Shown piece by piece: positions 1 to 7,542 of a DNA stretch of 36,570 bases. This DNA comes from a bacterium (GTDB taxonomy: Bacteria > Vulcanimicrobiota > Xenobia > Xenobiales > Xenobiaceae): NCBI GenBank assembly GCA_022839105.1, contig JALHDH010000067.1, positions 1-36,570 on the forward strand. The letters are read 5' to 3'. A model generated the notes under the pieces. It ran no database searches and was not told the DNA's origin. It saw nothing but the letters and a program-made list of their open reading frames with translations. The translations under genes and the position numbers were made by a program. How positions within the stretch are numbered: position 1 is the stretch's first letter; every line of letters begins with the position of its first letter.

Positions 1-30
1 GACGGGCGGGTCAGGAAGAGAGGCGAGCCG

Positions 31-1290
31 GTGCGCAAGTACGGAATCCTCATCGGGGGAGGCCCTGCTCCAGGCATCAACTCGGTCATCAGCTCGGTCA
101 CCATCGAGGCCATCAAGAGAGGGCACTCGGTGGTCGGGATTTATGACGGCTATCAGCATCTGATGAACGGGGAGAAGAGGATCGAGTTCCTCAGCATCCC
201 CAAGATCAGCCGGATCCACCTTCATGGGGGGAGCCTCCTGCGCACCTCCCGGGCCAACCCCACCAAGGACGAGCGCCTCCTGCGCAACACCGTCGAAACC
301 CTGCGGGAGTTGGAGATCACCCACCTGGTGACCCTGGGGGGAGACGATACGGCCTATTCAGCCATCCGGATTGCCGAGTATGCCCGGCACATGGGGCACG
401 AGCTGAAGTTCGCCCACATCCCCAAGACCATCGACAACGATCTTCCCCTGCCAGCCGGCATCCCCACCTTCGGCTTCGAGACCGCCCGCGCCGAGGGCAG
501 CCGCATCGTGTCCACCTACTACCAGGACGCCCGGGTGACGGGGCGTTGGTTCGTGGTCGTGGCCATGGGCCGCAAGGCGGGTCATCTGGCCCTGGGGATC
601 GGGAAGTCCGCCGGAGCCACCTTGACCCTGATCCCGGAGGAATTCACCGGGCGGGTCGAGCTTCGCCTGATCGTCGACACCATCGTGGGCTCGATCATCA
701 AGCGTCGGGTCGAGGGGCGCCAGCACGGGGTGGCCATCGTCGCCGAGGGCTTCATGGAAAGGATCGATCCCGAAGAGCTCGAGCGCTTCCTCTCGAAGTT
801 CGAGGTCCTGGAACGGGACGAGTACGGGCACCTGCATCTGGGCGAGCTGAACTTCTCGGACATCCTGAAGTTTGCCATTCGCCGCCGCCTGGAGGAGTTC
901 GGGATCCACCTGCGGATCGTGAACCAGGAGCTGGGCTACGAGCTGCGCTGCGTGGATCCGACGGCCTTCGACATCGACTATACCCGCAACCTGGGTTATG
1001 GGGCCGTCGAGTTCCTGGAGAATGGCGGGACCAACGCCGTGATCACCGTCCAGGGCGAGCGGATCGTGCCTCTGCGCTTTGCCGACCTGATCGACCCGCA
1101 GACCCGACGCACCAGGGTGCGCTACGTGGATTGCAGTTCGCTTTCCTACCGGATCGCCAGGGAGTACATGATCCGGCTGAACCGCCAGGACTTCGAGGCT
1201 CGCGATCGCCTGCGGCAGATGTCCGCCATCTGCGGGATCACCCCCGAGCGCTTCGTCGAGGAGTTCTCGCACGTGCTGGAGTCGCGCTAG
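31..1290 (+). CDS. pfp: Diphosphate-type phosphofructokinase
   Basis: A 419-residue phosphofructokinase-family protein that phosphorylates fructose 6-phosphate in glycolysis. The N-terminal ILIGGGPAPGIN is the phosphoryl-donor loop. GGDD at residues 103-106 and PKTIDND at 131-137 hold the two positions that separate PPi-dependent from ATP-dependent enzymes. Asp106 stands where ATP enzymes carry Gly, and Lys132 where they carry Gly in GTIDND, so family knowledge points to pyrophosphate as donor. MGR at 179-181 is the usual sugar-phosphate contact. The start is GTG at 31, preceded by an AGGAAGAGAGG-like ribosome site. It converges on the next gene with 18 bp between. Donor specificity is inferred from the motifs; kinase family membership is clear. 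Confidence 0.9.
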   Translation: MRKYGILIGGGPAPGINSVISSVTIEAIKRGHSVVGIYDGYQHLMNGEKRIEFLSIPKISRIHLHGGSLLRTSRANPTKDERLLRNTVETLRELEITHLVTLGGDDTAYSAIRIAEYARHMGHELKFAHIPKTIDNDLPLPAGIPTFGFETARAEGSRIVSTYYQDARVTGRWFVVVAMGRKAGHLALGIGKSAGATLTLIPEEFTGRVELRLIVDTIVGSIIKRRVEGRQHGVAIVAEGFMERIDPEELERFLSKFEVLERDEYGHLHLGELNFSDILKFAIRRRLEEFGIHLRIVNQELGYELRCVDPTAFDIDYTRNLGYGAVEFLENGGTNAVITVQGERIVPLRFADLIDPQTRRTRVRYVDCSSLSYRIAREYMIRLNRQDFEARDRLRQMSAICGITPERFVEEFSHVLESR

Positions 1291-1308
1291 GAGCGGTTCC
1301 CCGAGACT

Positions 1309-1959
1309 TCAGAACATGTGGTTGAGGGCCAGGATCTCCGGGCCTTCGGGGCCGGGCCCCTGGAGCCTCAGGCAGGATTCCCGGAGCGGTCGGGCCTCGA
1401 ATTCCTGCAGGAAGGCCTCGACGGGCTGCAGGGCGGGGAAGAGGTGCCGGTTCAGGAAGGGCGTCATGTAATGCATCGGGACCGCCCTGCGGGGGCGCAA
1501 CTCGCGCACCAGGCGGGCTGCCTGTCTGGGGTCCAGGGTGTATCCGGCTCCTCCGCAGGGGATGAGCAGCACGTCGGCGCGTTCCAGGCGGGCCTGGACC
1601 TCAGGGCTCAGCGGGCCGTTCAGGTCCGAAAGATGCACCAGCGAGAATCCATCCTTCTCCAGGCGGAAGATCGTGAGGTGCCCCAACCGGCTCCCGCCCG
1701 ACTCGTCGTGCTCGGCCAGGAAGCCGCGGATGCTCCACTCCTCGAAGCGATGCTCTCCGGCGCTCCGGATCACCCGGGTCCGGCCGGAGACGGCAGCAAG
1801 GTGGTCGTGGTCGAAGTGTCCGTGGCTGATCAGGGTCAGGTCCGCCGGGCGCTTCGGCATCGCGTAGCCCACCGTCGGGGCATAGGGGTCCATCAGGATC
1901 CGGCGCCCCTTTTCGTCGGTCAGCGAGAAGCAGGAGTGGGCGTAGTATTCCAGCAGCAT
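1309..1959 (-). CDS. Metallo-beta-lactamase-fold hydrolase (UPF0173-like)
   Basis: A 216-residue single-domain protein of the metallo-beta-lactamase superfamily. HGHFDH at residues 46-51 is the HxHxDH metal motif (His46, His48, Asp50, His51). A later HLSD and PMHYMTP supply the remaining expected ligands. The start EYYAHSCF resembles the small UPF0173/UlaG-like metal-dependent hydrolases that open with a short strand and a conserved His. The ATG at 1957-1959 is chosen because it opens directly onto this domain; the reading frame continues far upstream without stops, but that stretch is antisense to the amylase gene and not protein-like. Substrate unknown. It is divergent from the amylase gene across about 170 bp, in which GACCCAT at 2034-2040 and ATGGGTC at 2069-2075 form an inverted repeat of unknown meaning. 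Confidence 0.82.
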   Translation of the reverse strand: MLLEYYAHSCFSLTDEKGRRILMDPYAPTVGYAMPKRPADLTLISHGHFDHDHLAAVSGRTRVIRSAGEHRFEEWSIRGFLAEHDESGGSRLGHLTIFRLEKDGFSLVHLSDLNGPLSPEVQARLERADVLLIPCGGAGYTLDPRQAARLVRELRPRRAVPMHYMTPFLNRHLFPALQPVEAFLQEFEARPLRESCLRLQGPGPEGPEILALNHMF

Positions 1960-2130
1960 CGCCCGCCCTTTGCCGGGGATCGGCCGTTTCCTGCGAGGGC
2001 CGGAGCGCGAGGGGCCCCGACCCCTGCCTCTTGGACCCATCCGGTCTTCCGGGCCGCTCCGAGGCAGAATGGGTCGGGAGGTTTTCCGCGAAGGGAGGAC
2101 TCCTTCCGATTGAGATGAGGAGAAGCCCTG

Positions 2131-3666
2131 ATGGACGATCTGAACCTTTGGAATGAGCGCGACCTGGCCGGGCGCGAAGAGATGGTCTCGCGAAGCCGGG
2201 ATTGGCGGAATGGAGCCGTGGTCTACCAGGTCATGGTGGATCGCTTCGCTCCGTCCACCCGGATTGAAGAGAAAGGCCATCTGTACGCTTCGCCCCGGCG
2301 ATTGCGCCGCTGGGACGAGATCCCCGCCCAGGGAACCTGGGATGAGCAGGCCCAGGTCTGGACCCACGAGGTGGATTTCTGGGGAGGAGACCTGCAGAGC
2401 CTCGCCGGTCGCCTGGACTATCTTCAGGACCTCGGGATCGACGTGGTCTACCTCAACCCGATCTTCCTCTCCCTGACCAACCACAAGTACGACGCCTGGG
2501 ACTATCACCAGGTGGATCCGACCCTGGGGACCCGGACCGACGTGGCCGCCCTGGCGGCCGAGCTGCATCGGCGGGGGATGCGCCTGATGCTCGACGGGGT
2601 CTTCAACCACATGGGGCGCCGCAGCCCCATGTTCGCCTCGGCCAGGCAGGACCCCAAGAGCCCCTGGCGGGACTTCTTCCGATTCCGGCCCGAGGCGCCA
2701 GGGGAGGCCATCGGCTGGCTGGATGTCGAGAATCTTCCCGAGTTGAACCTGGAACATCCGCGGGTCCAGGACTTCATCTTCCGCAGCCCCGATTCGGTGG
2801 TTCAATCCTACCTGCGCCAGGAGCAGATCGACGGCTGGCGGCTGGATGTGGCCTTCGATCTGGGGTACCGACTCCTGCACGAACTGACCCGCTGCGCCCA
2901 CGAGGCTCGGCCCGGATCCGCGATCATCGGGGAGATCTGGAACTATCCCGAGGGGTGGCACCCGGCCGTGGACGGGGTGATGAACATGCACGGCCGGGCC
3001 CTCCTGCTGCGCCTGGTGGATGGCCGTCTGTCGCCTGGCGCCGCCGCCGACATGTGGGAGACCATGGTCCAGGACGCCGGATTGGACCATCTCCTGAAGG
3101 CCTGGCTGGTCCTGGACAACCACGACACCGCCCGGCTCGCCCACGAGCTTCCCGAATTCCACCAGCAGCGCATGGCGCGGATCCTGCAGTTCACCCTGCC
3201 GGGCAGTGTCTGTCTCTACTACGGCAGCGAACTGGGGATGGAAGGAGGCCCTGAGCCGGCCAGCCGGGCGCCCATGCGGTGGGACCTGGTCCGGGACGAG
3301 AACCCCATGCTGGGCCTGCATCGCCGTCTCCTGGAACTCCGGCGGGAGAGCCCGGCCCTGCGCTGGGGAGACTTCCGCCGACTGCACGCCGAGGACCTCT
3401 TCGCCTTCCTGCGTCGCACGGGCTCTTCTCGGGAGACCGTGGTGGTGGTGGCCAACCCCGGAGACCAGGAACGGACCCGGTTCGTCCAGTTGCGGGACGG
3501 CCGGATCCAGGACGTCACGGTCCTGAGGGATGCCCTGACCGGCAGGGAATGGACCGCCTTTGCGGGCGGCGTGGAGGTGACGGTCCCGGCCCGGGAGGTC
3601 CTGATCCTGCGGCCGGACTGCTCGGCGACGCCCGGAGGCTACCACAGATACCGTCGGCTTCCGTGA
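2131..3666 (+). CDS. GH13 alpha-amylase-family glycoside hydrolase
   Basis: A 511-residue cytoplasmic GH13 enzyme acting on alpha-glucans or maltodextrins. No signal peptide is visible. The (beta/alpha)8 barrel landmarks are in order: VYQVMVDRF near residue 30, VVYLNPIF near 110, DGVFNH near 154, DGWRLDVAFD with the nucleophile Asp239, GEIWN with the acid/base Glu268, and LDNHDT with the transition-state Asp332. A C-terminal beta domain follows, about residues 420-511. The layout is that of neopullulanase, cyclomaltodextrinase or alpha-glucosidase relatives; the motifs do not decide among them. The start is ATG at 2131 after a GAGGAGAAG ribosome site. It may supply hexose phosphates to the glycolytic enzyme encoded upstream, but the genes are not co-transcribed. 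Confidence 0.88.
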   Translation: MDDLNLWNERDLAGREEMVSRSRDWRNGAVVYQVMVDRFAPSTRIEEKGHLYASPRRLRRWDEIPAQGTWDEQAQVWTHEVDFWGGDLQSLAGRLDYLQDLGIDVVYLNPIFLSLTNHKYDAWDYHQVDPTLGTRTDVAALAAELHRRGMRLMLDGVFNHMGRRSPMFASARQDPKSPWRDFFRFRPEAPGEAIGWLDVENLPELNLEHPRVQDFIFRSPDSVVQSYLRQEQIDGWRLDVAFDLGYRLLHELTRCAHEARPGSAIIGEIWNYPEGWHPAVDGVMNMHGRALLLRLVDGRLSPGAAADMWETMVQDAGLDHLLKAWLVLDNHDTARLAHELPEFHQQRMARILQFTLPGSVCLYYGSELGMEGGPEPASRAPMRWDLVRDENPMLGLHRRLLELRRESPALRWGDFRRLHAEDLFAFLRRTGSSRETVVVVANPGDQERTRFVQLRDGRIQDVTVLRDALTGREWTAFAGGVEVTVPAREVLILRPDCSATPGGYHRYRRLP

Positions 3667-3825
3667 AGAATCCGGGTTTTATGGGGAGCCGTTCCAGGAA
3701 TTCGGGGATCGGCCGGGAACTTCACGAAGCGTCGCCGCGTTTCCCAGGTCGGGCCATGGATCCTGGCGGGGACCCGGGGCGTTGCCGGGCGAGGTCCCCG
3801 AAATACCTAGGGCGAGGTCGTTTTC

Positions 3826-4758
3826 ATGGCGCAAGAGGCTCTGTATGAACTGAAGGTGGTCGGCGGAAAGGACTCCGGGAAGGTCATCCCGCTTGAAGGC
3901 CCCAGCATCACCTTGGGGCGCAGCTCGGATGCCTTCAATGTCAGCTCCAGCGCCATCGAGTTCGAAGAACCCAGCATCGCTCGGGTTCACGCCATCTTGA
4001 ACTGGAACCCGGAGGAGAAGGTCTACAACTTCTCCAACCGCTCGCCGATCAGCCCGTTGATGGCCAACGGGACGCCGGCTGCCAGCGGCCGGCTGGTTCC
4101 CGGGGTGCGCCTGCAGATGGGCCAGTTGATCCTGGAGGTCGTCGGCCGAGGTGGGGGAGTGCCTGCGGGTTCCGACCCCCAGATCGTCTCCGTCGTTCCG
4201 CCCGAGTCCGGTTTTCTGGGAGAGATGCCCAATGAAGAGAAGGCGCCGCCCCCGGCCTGGCTGATTCCCAGGACGCCCCCTGCCGGGACTTCGGTCTCCG
4301 CGCCGCCCCCGGCGGCCCCGGCCGAGGTCCGCCCCGAACCACCCAGGAAGGCCCGCAAGAAGAGGGAGGTCGAGGAGGCCCCGCCGCCTGCTCCCAAGCC
4401 GGCTCCGGAGATCGCTTCCGCGCCGGAACCTCCCGCGCCCGAGCCTCCCAGCGAACCCCAGCGGATGACCGGTCTGATCGAGGTGCTCAAGGGGGGCTCC
4501 AAAGGCAGGAAGTTCCAGGTCCTGGGGGAGACCTCCATCGGGCGCAGTCCGGACTGCGGGATCTCGCTTCCCGACTCCCAGGTTTCCCGGAAGCACTGCA
4601 CCCTGGTGGTGGAAGGCGACCGGTTCGTCCTGGTCCATGAGAGCAAGACCAGCACGACCAAGGTCGGGCGTACCGTCGTGCGCAGTCGCCAGCCCCTGCA
4701 GGATGAAGAGGAGATCACCCTGGCGGATCGGGTCGTGTTGCGCTGGAGGAAGAACTAG
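3826..4758 (+). CDS. Protein with two FHA domains
   Basis: A 310-residue soluble protein with an N-terminal FHA domain (about 18-108), a Pro/Ala-rich linker with a short basic patch (about 135-212) and a C-terminal FHA domain (about 214-308). FHA domains bind phosphothreonine peptides. The C-terminal copy has the full signature, SIGRSPDCGI at 237-246 and VSRKH at 253-257. The N-terminal copy keeps GR at 31-32 and a His at 55 but reads IARVH where SRxH is expected, so its phosphopeptide contact may be lost. No kinase or phosphatase gene is visible nearby, so the partner is unknown. An inverted repeat, GGGGACC at 3768-3774 with GGTCCCC at 3793-3799, lies in the 159-bp leader. ATG at 3826 is the start. 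Confidence 0.85.
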   Translation: MAQEALYELKVVGGKDSGKVIPLEGPSITLGRSSDAFNVSSSAIEFEEPSIARVHAILNWNPEEKVYNFSNRSPISPLMANGTPAASGRLVPGVRLQMGQLILEVVGRGGGVPAGSDPQIVSVVPPESGFLGEMPNEEKAPPPAWLIPRTPPAGTSVSAPPPAAPAEVRPEPPRKARKKREVEEAPPPAPKPAPEIASAPEPPAPEPPSEPQRMTGLIEVLKGGSKGRKFQVLGETSIGRSPDCGISLPDSQVSRKHCTLVVEGDRFVLVHESKTSTTKVGRTVVRSRQPLQDEEEITLADRVVLRWRKN

Positions 4759-4889
4759 GCGTCCCGCTCCCGGGGGGGAGGCCCTTTGGCGGGCGAGGGG
4801 TGAAAACCGTCCCCGTCTCCTCGCGCCCAGGCCCATGAGCCGACCCGTCGTCGGCTGGATCCTTTCAGGGGACGAGAAAGGTCGTCGCC

Positions 4890-6071
4890 GTGAAGTCGGT
4901 CTATATCGTTTCCGCTGCCCGAACCGCCATCGGTTCCTTCCTGGGGGGCTTCCGCGAGGTTCCCGCCCCTGCCCTGGGAGCCGCCTGCATCCAGGAGGCG
5001 CTCCGCAGGGCCGGAGTTGCCGCCGAGGAGGTGGATGAGGTCCTCATGGGGTGCGTGCTGCAGGCCGGTCTGGGCCAGGGGGCGGGCAGGCAGGCCGCGA
5101 TTCATGCCGGGCTTCCCCAGACGACTCCGGCCTGGACCCTGAACCAGATCTGCGGTTCGGGCCTGAAGGCCGTCGCCCTGGCCTCCACCATGATCGCTGC
5201 CGGCGACGCCGAGTGCGTGGTGGCGGGCGGCATGGAGAACATGTCGCGCTCTCCGCACGTGGCCAGCTTCGTCCGGGAGGGCCGCAAGATGGGGCCCGTG
5301 GAACTGGTCGACATGATGGTGGACGACGGCCTGACCGACGTGTTCTCGGGCAAGCACATGGGCCTGACCGCCGAGGCCATCGCCGAGCGCTTCTCGCTTT
5401 CCCGGGAGGAACAGGATGCCTTCGCGGCCGAGAGCCAGGCCCGCGTGGCCCGCGCCTGGGAGGCCGGGGCCTTCGAGGCCGAGATCGTTCCGGTCTCGGT
5501 TCCGCAGCGCCGAGGCGATCCGCTCGTGGTCTGTCGCGACGAGCACCCCAGGCCCGAGACGACCGTGGCCACCCTGGCCCGTCTGCGCCCCGCCTTCAAG
5601 CCCGACGGCACGGTCACCGCGGGCAACGCCTCGGGCATCAACGACGGGGCTGCCGCGGTGGTGGTGGCCGGCGAGGACTTCGTCCGGCGCCATGCCCTCA
5701 AGCCCCTGGCCCGGATCGCAGCTCACGCCACCACGGCGCTGGACCCCTGGTTCATGGGACTCGGCCCGATCGAGGCCACCCGCAAGGCCCTGTCCCGCGC
5801 CGGTTGGACGCTGGATCAGGTGGAACGCGCAGAGCTCAACGAGGCCTTTGCGGCCCAGTCCCTGGCGGTGATCCGCGAGCTGGGCATCGATCCCGCGATC
5901 ACCAACGTGAATGGCGGGGCCATCGCCCTGGGACACCCGATCGGAGCCTCCGGGGCCCGGATCCTGGTGACCCTGCTCCATGAGCTCCAGCGTTCCGGCA
6001 AGGCTCGGGGGCTGGCCTCGCTCTGCGTGGGAGGAGGCATGGGCACGGCCATGCTGGTCGAAAGAATCTAG
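4890..6071 (+). CDS. Acetyl-CoA acetyltransferase (thiolase)
   Basis: A 393-residue thiolase that condenses two acetyl-CoA to acetoacetyl-CoA, or runs in reverse in fatty-acid or acetoacetate breakdown. The nucleophile is Cys88 in NQICGSGLKA. The catalytic His349 lies in ALGHPIGASG and the second Cys379 in SLCVGGGMG. Length and motif spacing match the biosynthetic AtoB/PhaA/ThlA type. The GTG start at 4890 follows a GGGGACGAGAAAGG stretch. A strong terminator follows 31 bp after the stop, so this is probably a one-gene unit. No other beta-oxidation or polyhydroxybutyrate gene is present in the window, so the pathway direction is open. Confidence 0.93.
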   Translation: MKSVYIVSAARTAIGSFLGGFREVPAPALGAACIQEALRRAGVAAEEVDEVLMGCVLQAGLGQGAGRQAAIHAGLPQTTPAWTLNQICGSGLKAVALASTMIAAGDAECVVAGGMENMSRSPHVASFVREGRKMGPVELVDMMVDDGLTDVFSGKHMGLTAEAIAERFSLSREEQDAFAAESQARVARAWEAGAFEAEIVPVSVPQRRGDPLVVCRDEHPRPETTVATLARLRPAFKPDGTVTAGNASGINDGAAAVVVAGEDFVRRHALKPLARIAAHATTALDPWFMGLGPIEATRKALSRAGWTLDQVERAELNEAFAAQSLAVIRELGIDPAITNVNGGAIALGHPIGASGARILVTLLHELQRSGKARGLASLCVGGGMGTAMLVERI

Positions 6072-6102
6072 TCGGACCCAGCGCCGCAACCCTTGAAGAG
6101 AG

Positions 6103-6142
6103 GACGGCACCAGGAGCCTCGAGGCTCCCGGTGCCGTCTTTC
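6103..6142 (+). terminator. Rho-independent terminator after thiolase gene
   Basis: Two 18-base arms, GACGGCACCAGGAGCCTC at 6103-6120 and its near-perfect complement at 6121-6138, are directly adjacent with one A-C mismatch. The last bases run into TTTC. The hairpin starts 31 bp after the thiolase stop. Confidence 0.85.
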
Positions 6143-6271
6143 TGTGCGCCAGCCTCGGAGCTTGAAGCAAGGCCAGGGCTTGCTCTCTGTGTTCTCTGCG
6201 CGCTCTGTGGCTTGGGCCTCCCACGTCCCGCTTCCGCTCCCGGGCGGCGGATTCATGTGGCCATCCTGGGC

Positions 6272-6301
6272 TTGACAGAATGATCTTGCTGTGGTTAGGT
6301 T
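6272..6301 (+). promoter_or_regulatory. Candidate sigma-70 promoter for the Lrp gene
   Basis: A perfect -35 box TTGACA at 6272-6277 is followed 18 bp later by a weak -10 candidate TAGGTT at 6296-6301. It lies in a locally AT-richer stretch, about 25 bp before the TTG start of the regulator. The -10 match is only three of six, so the exact position is uncertain. Confidence 0.4.
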
Positions 6302-6327
6302 CTGGGTGAGAGGTTTTTGCTAGAGGC

Positions 6328-6801
6328 TTGAATATAGACAGCATAGACTTACAGATTCTGCGCCTTCTCCAAGAGAACGCCCGAATCTCCAACACCACCC
6401 TGGCCGCGGCTGTGGGACTGAGCCCCAACCCCCTGGCACAAAGGCTGAAGAAGCTTGAGGGGAGAGGCGTGATTCGAGGCTACACGGCCCGGATCGATCC
6501 CGAGGCGGTGGGCCGTGGCACCTTGGCCTTCGTGGGGATCAAGCAGGTGGACCACCGGACCGAGTCCCATCACCGCTTCCTGGAGGAGGTGGCCGGGTTC
6601 CCTGAGGTCCTGGAAGTCCACCACGTGGCGGGCGAGGAGGACTTCCTCCTGAAGGTGGCCGTGCGGGACATGAGGGCCTACGAGCACTTCCTTCTCGAGC
6701 GTCTGGCGCGCATTCCGGGCTTGGACCGGGTGCGCACCACTTTTGTGTTGTCGACACCCGTTTCGGGTGCGCCCCTGCCCATCGGCGGCGCGGAGGAGTA
6801 G
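6328..6801 (+). CDS. Lrp/AsnC-family transcriptional regulator
   Basis: A 157-residue regulator. The N-terminal winged helix-turn-helix (about 5-50) reads IDLQILRLLQENARIS, then LAAAVGLSPNPLAQRLKKLE, the usual AsnC pattern. The C-terminal RAM effector domain spans about 64-145 and contains EVHHVAGEEDFLLKV, the region that binds amino acids in this family. The start is a TTG at 6328 that gives LNIDSID, the normal family N-terminus; an in-frame TGA at 6307 rules out a longer form. It carries its own candidate promoter and precedes the MarC gene by 47 bp on the same strand, so the two may be co-transcribed. Target genes and ligand cannot be read from the sequence. Confidence 0.9.
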   Translation: MNIDSIDLQILRLLQENARISNTTLAAAVGLSPNPLAQRLKKLEGRGVIRGYTARIDPEAVGRGTLAFVGIKQVDHRTESHHRFLEEVAGFPEVLEVHHVAGEEDFLLKVAVRDMRAYEHFLLERLARIPGLDRVRTTFVLSTPVSGAPLPIGGAEE

Positions 6802-6848
6802 TCCTGCGCGGTCCGCCGAGGCCTTCTCGGACGGATCGGAGGACTGAA

Positions 6849-7478
6849 ATGCCCGAAGCCATCACCTTTGGACTCGTGTGCTTCTCGTCGTTGCTGGTGA
6901 TCATGGACCCGTTGACGGCGGCTCCGATCTTCGTGGGCCTCACGGAGGGCATGAGTGCCGAGGAGCGCCGCCGGCTGGCCATTCGAGCCTGCTTGATCTC
7001 CCTGGTGCTGATCGCCGTCTTCGCCGTGGCCGGCAGCATGATCCTGAAGGTCTTCGGCATCACGATTCCGGCCCTCCGGATCGCCGGCGGGATGATCTTC
7101 GTGGGCATGGGGATGCAGATGCTGGCGGGCTCGGGGCACGGCACCGAGGTGCAGCAGGGGAGCGGGGTGGACCTGGCCGTCGTCCCCCTGGCCATGCCGT
7201 TGATCTGCGGGCCCGGGGCCATCACGACGGCCATGATCCTGATGGGGCAGGCTCCGACCTGGTCCACCCGGCTGGCCTTTGCCGTCGCGGTCGTGGCCGT
7301 GCTCGTCCTGACGGCCGTGGTGCTGGCCCTGGCCCCCAGGGCGGCGCGCTGGCTCGGGAGTTCGGGGACCGAGGTCCTGACCCGGGTCATGGCCATGATC
7401 CTGATCGCCTTGGGTGTCCAGTTCGTCCTGGACGGTCTGCGCCCGGTTCTGTTGGAGGTCATGGCCAACCTCCGCTAG
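6849..7478 (+). CDS. MarC-family integral membrane protein
   Basis: A 209-residue inner-membrane protein with six predicted hydrophobic segments, at roughly 5-30, 45-68, 72-92, 110-132, 143-162 and 178-200. MDPLTAAPIF at 19-28 and PLAMPLICGPGAITTA at 113-128 correspond to the two half-helix signatures of MarC proteins (NPxxAAPIF and PLAxPLxxGPGAIT). MarC was once linked to multiple antibiotic resistance, but that link has been questioned and the transported substrate is unknown. The ATG at 6849 follows GGAGGA with good spacing. It converges on the LuxC fusion gene and shares a hairpin with it. Confidence 0.88.
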   Translation: MPEAITFGLVCFSSLLVIMDPLTAAPIFVGLTEGMSAEERRRLAIRACLISLVLIAVFAVAGSMILKVFGITIPALRIAGGMIFVGMGMQMLAGSGHGTEVQQGSGVDLAVVPLAMPLICGPGAITTAMILMGQAPTWSTRLAFAVAVVAVLVLTAVVLALAPRAARWLGSSGTEVLTRVMAMILIALGVQFVLDGLRPVLLEVMANLR

Positions 7479-7502
7479 GAACCCATGTGGGTCTCCCCCA
7501 GG

Positions 7503-7542
7503 AGCCTGTGTGGGTCTCCGGACCGAGCCTCACACAGGCTCA
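7503..7542. terminator. Shared hairpin between convergent genes
   Basis: GAGCCTGTGTG at 7503-7513 and CACACAGGCTC at 7532-7542 form a perfect 11-bp stem with an 18-base loop. It lies between the MarC gene and the LuxC fusion gene, and its right arm includes the minus-strand stop codon at 7540-7542. Neither side has a T tract, so it may be a transcript-end stabiliser or weak bidirectional terminator. Confidence 0.5.

Noticed and set aside
1960..3645. Long upstream extension of the metallo-beta-lactamase-fold gene
   Set aside because: The extension is antisense to the clear GH13 gene and is low-complexity; the real protein starts at 1959.
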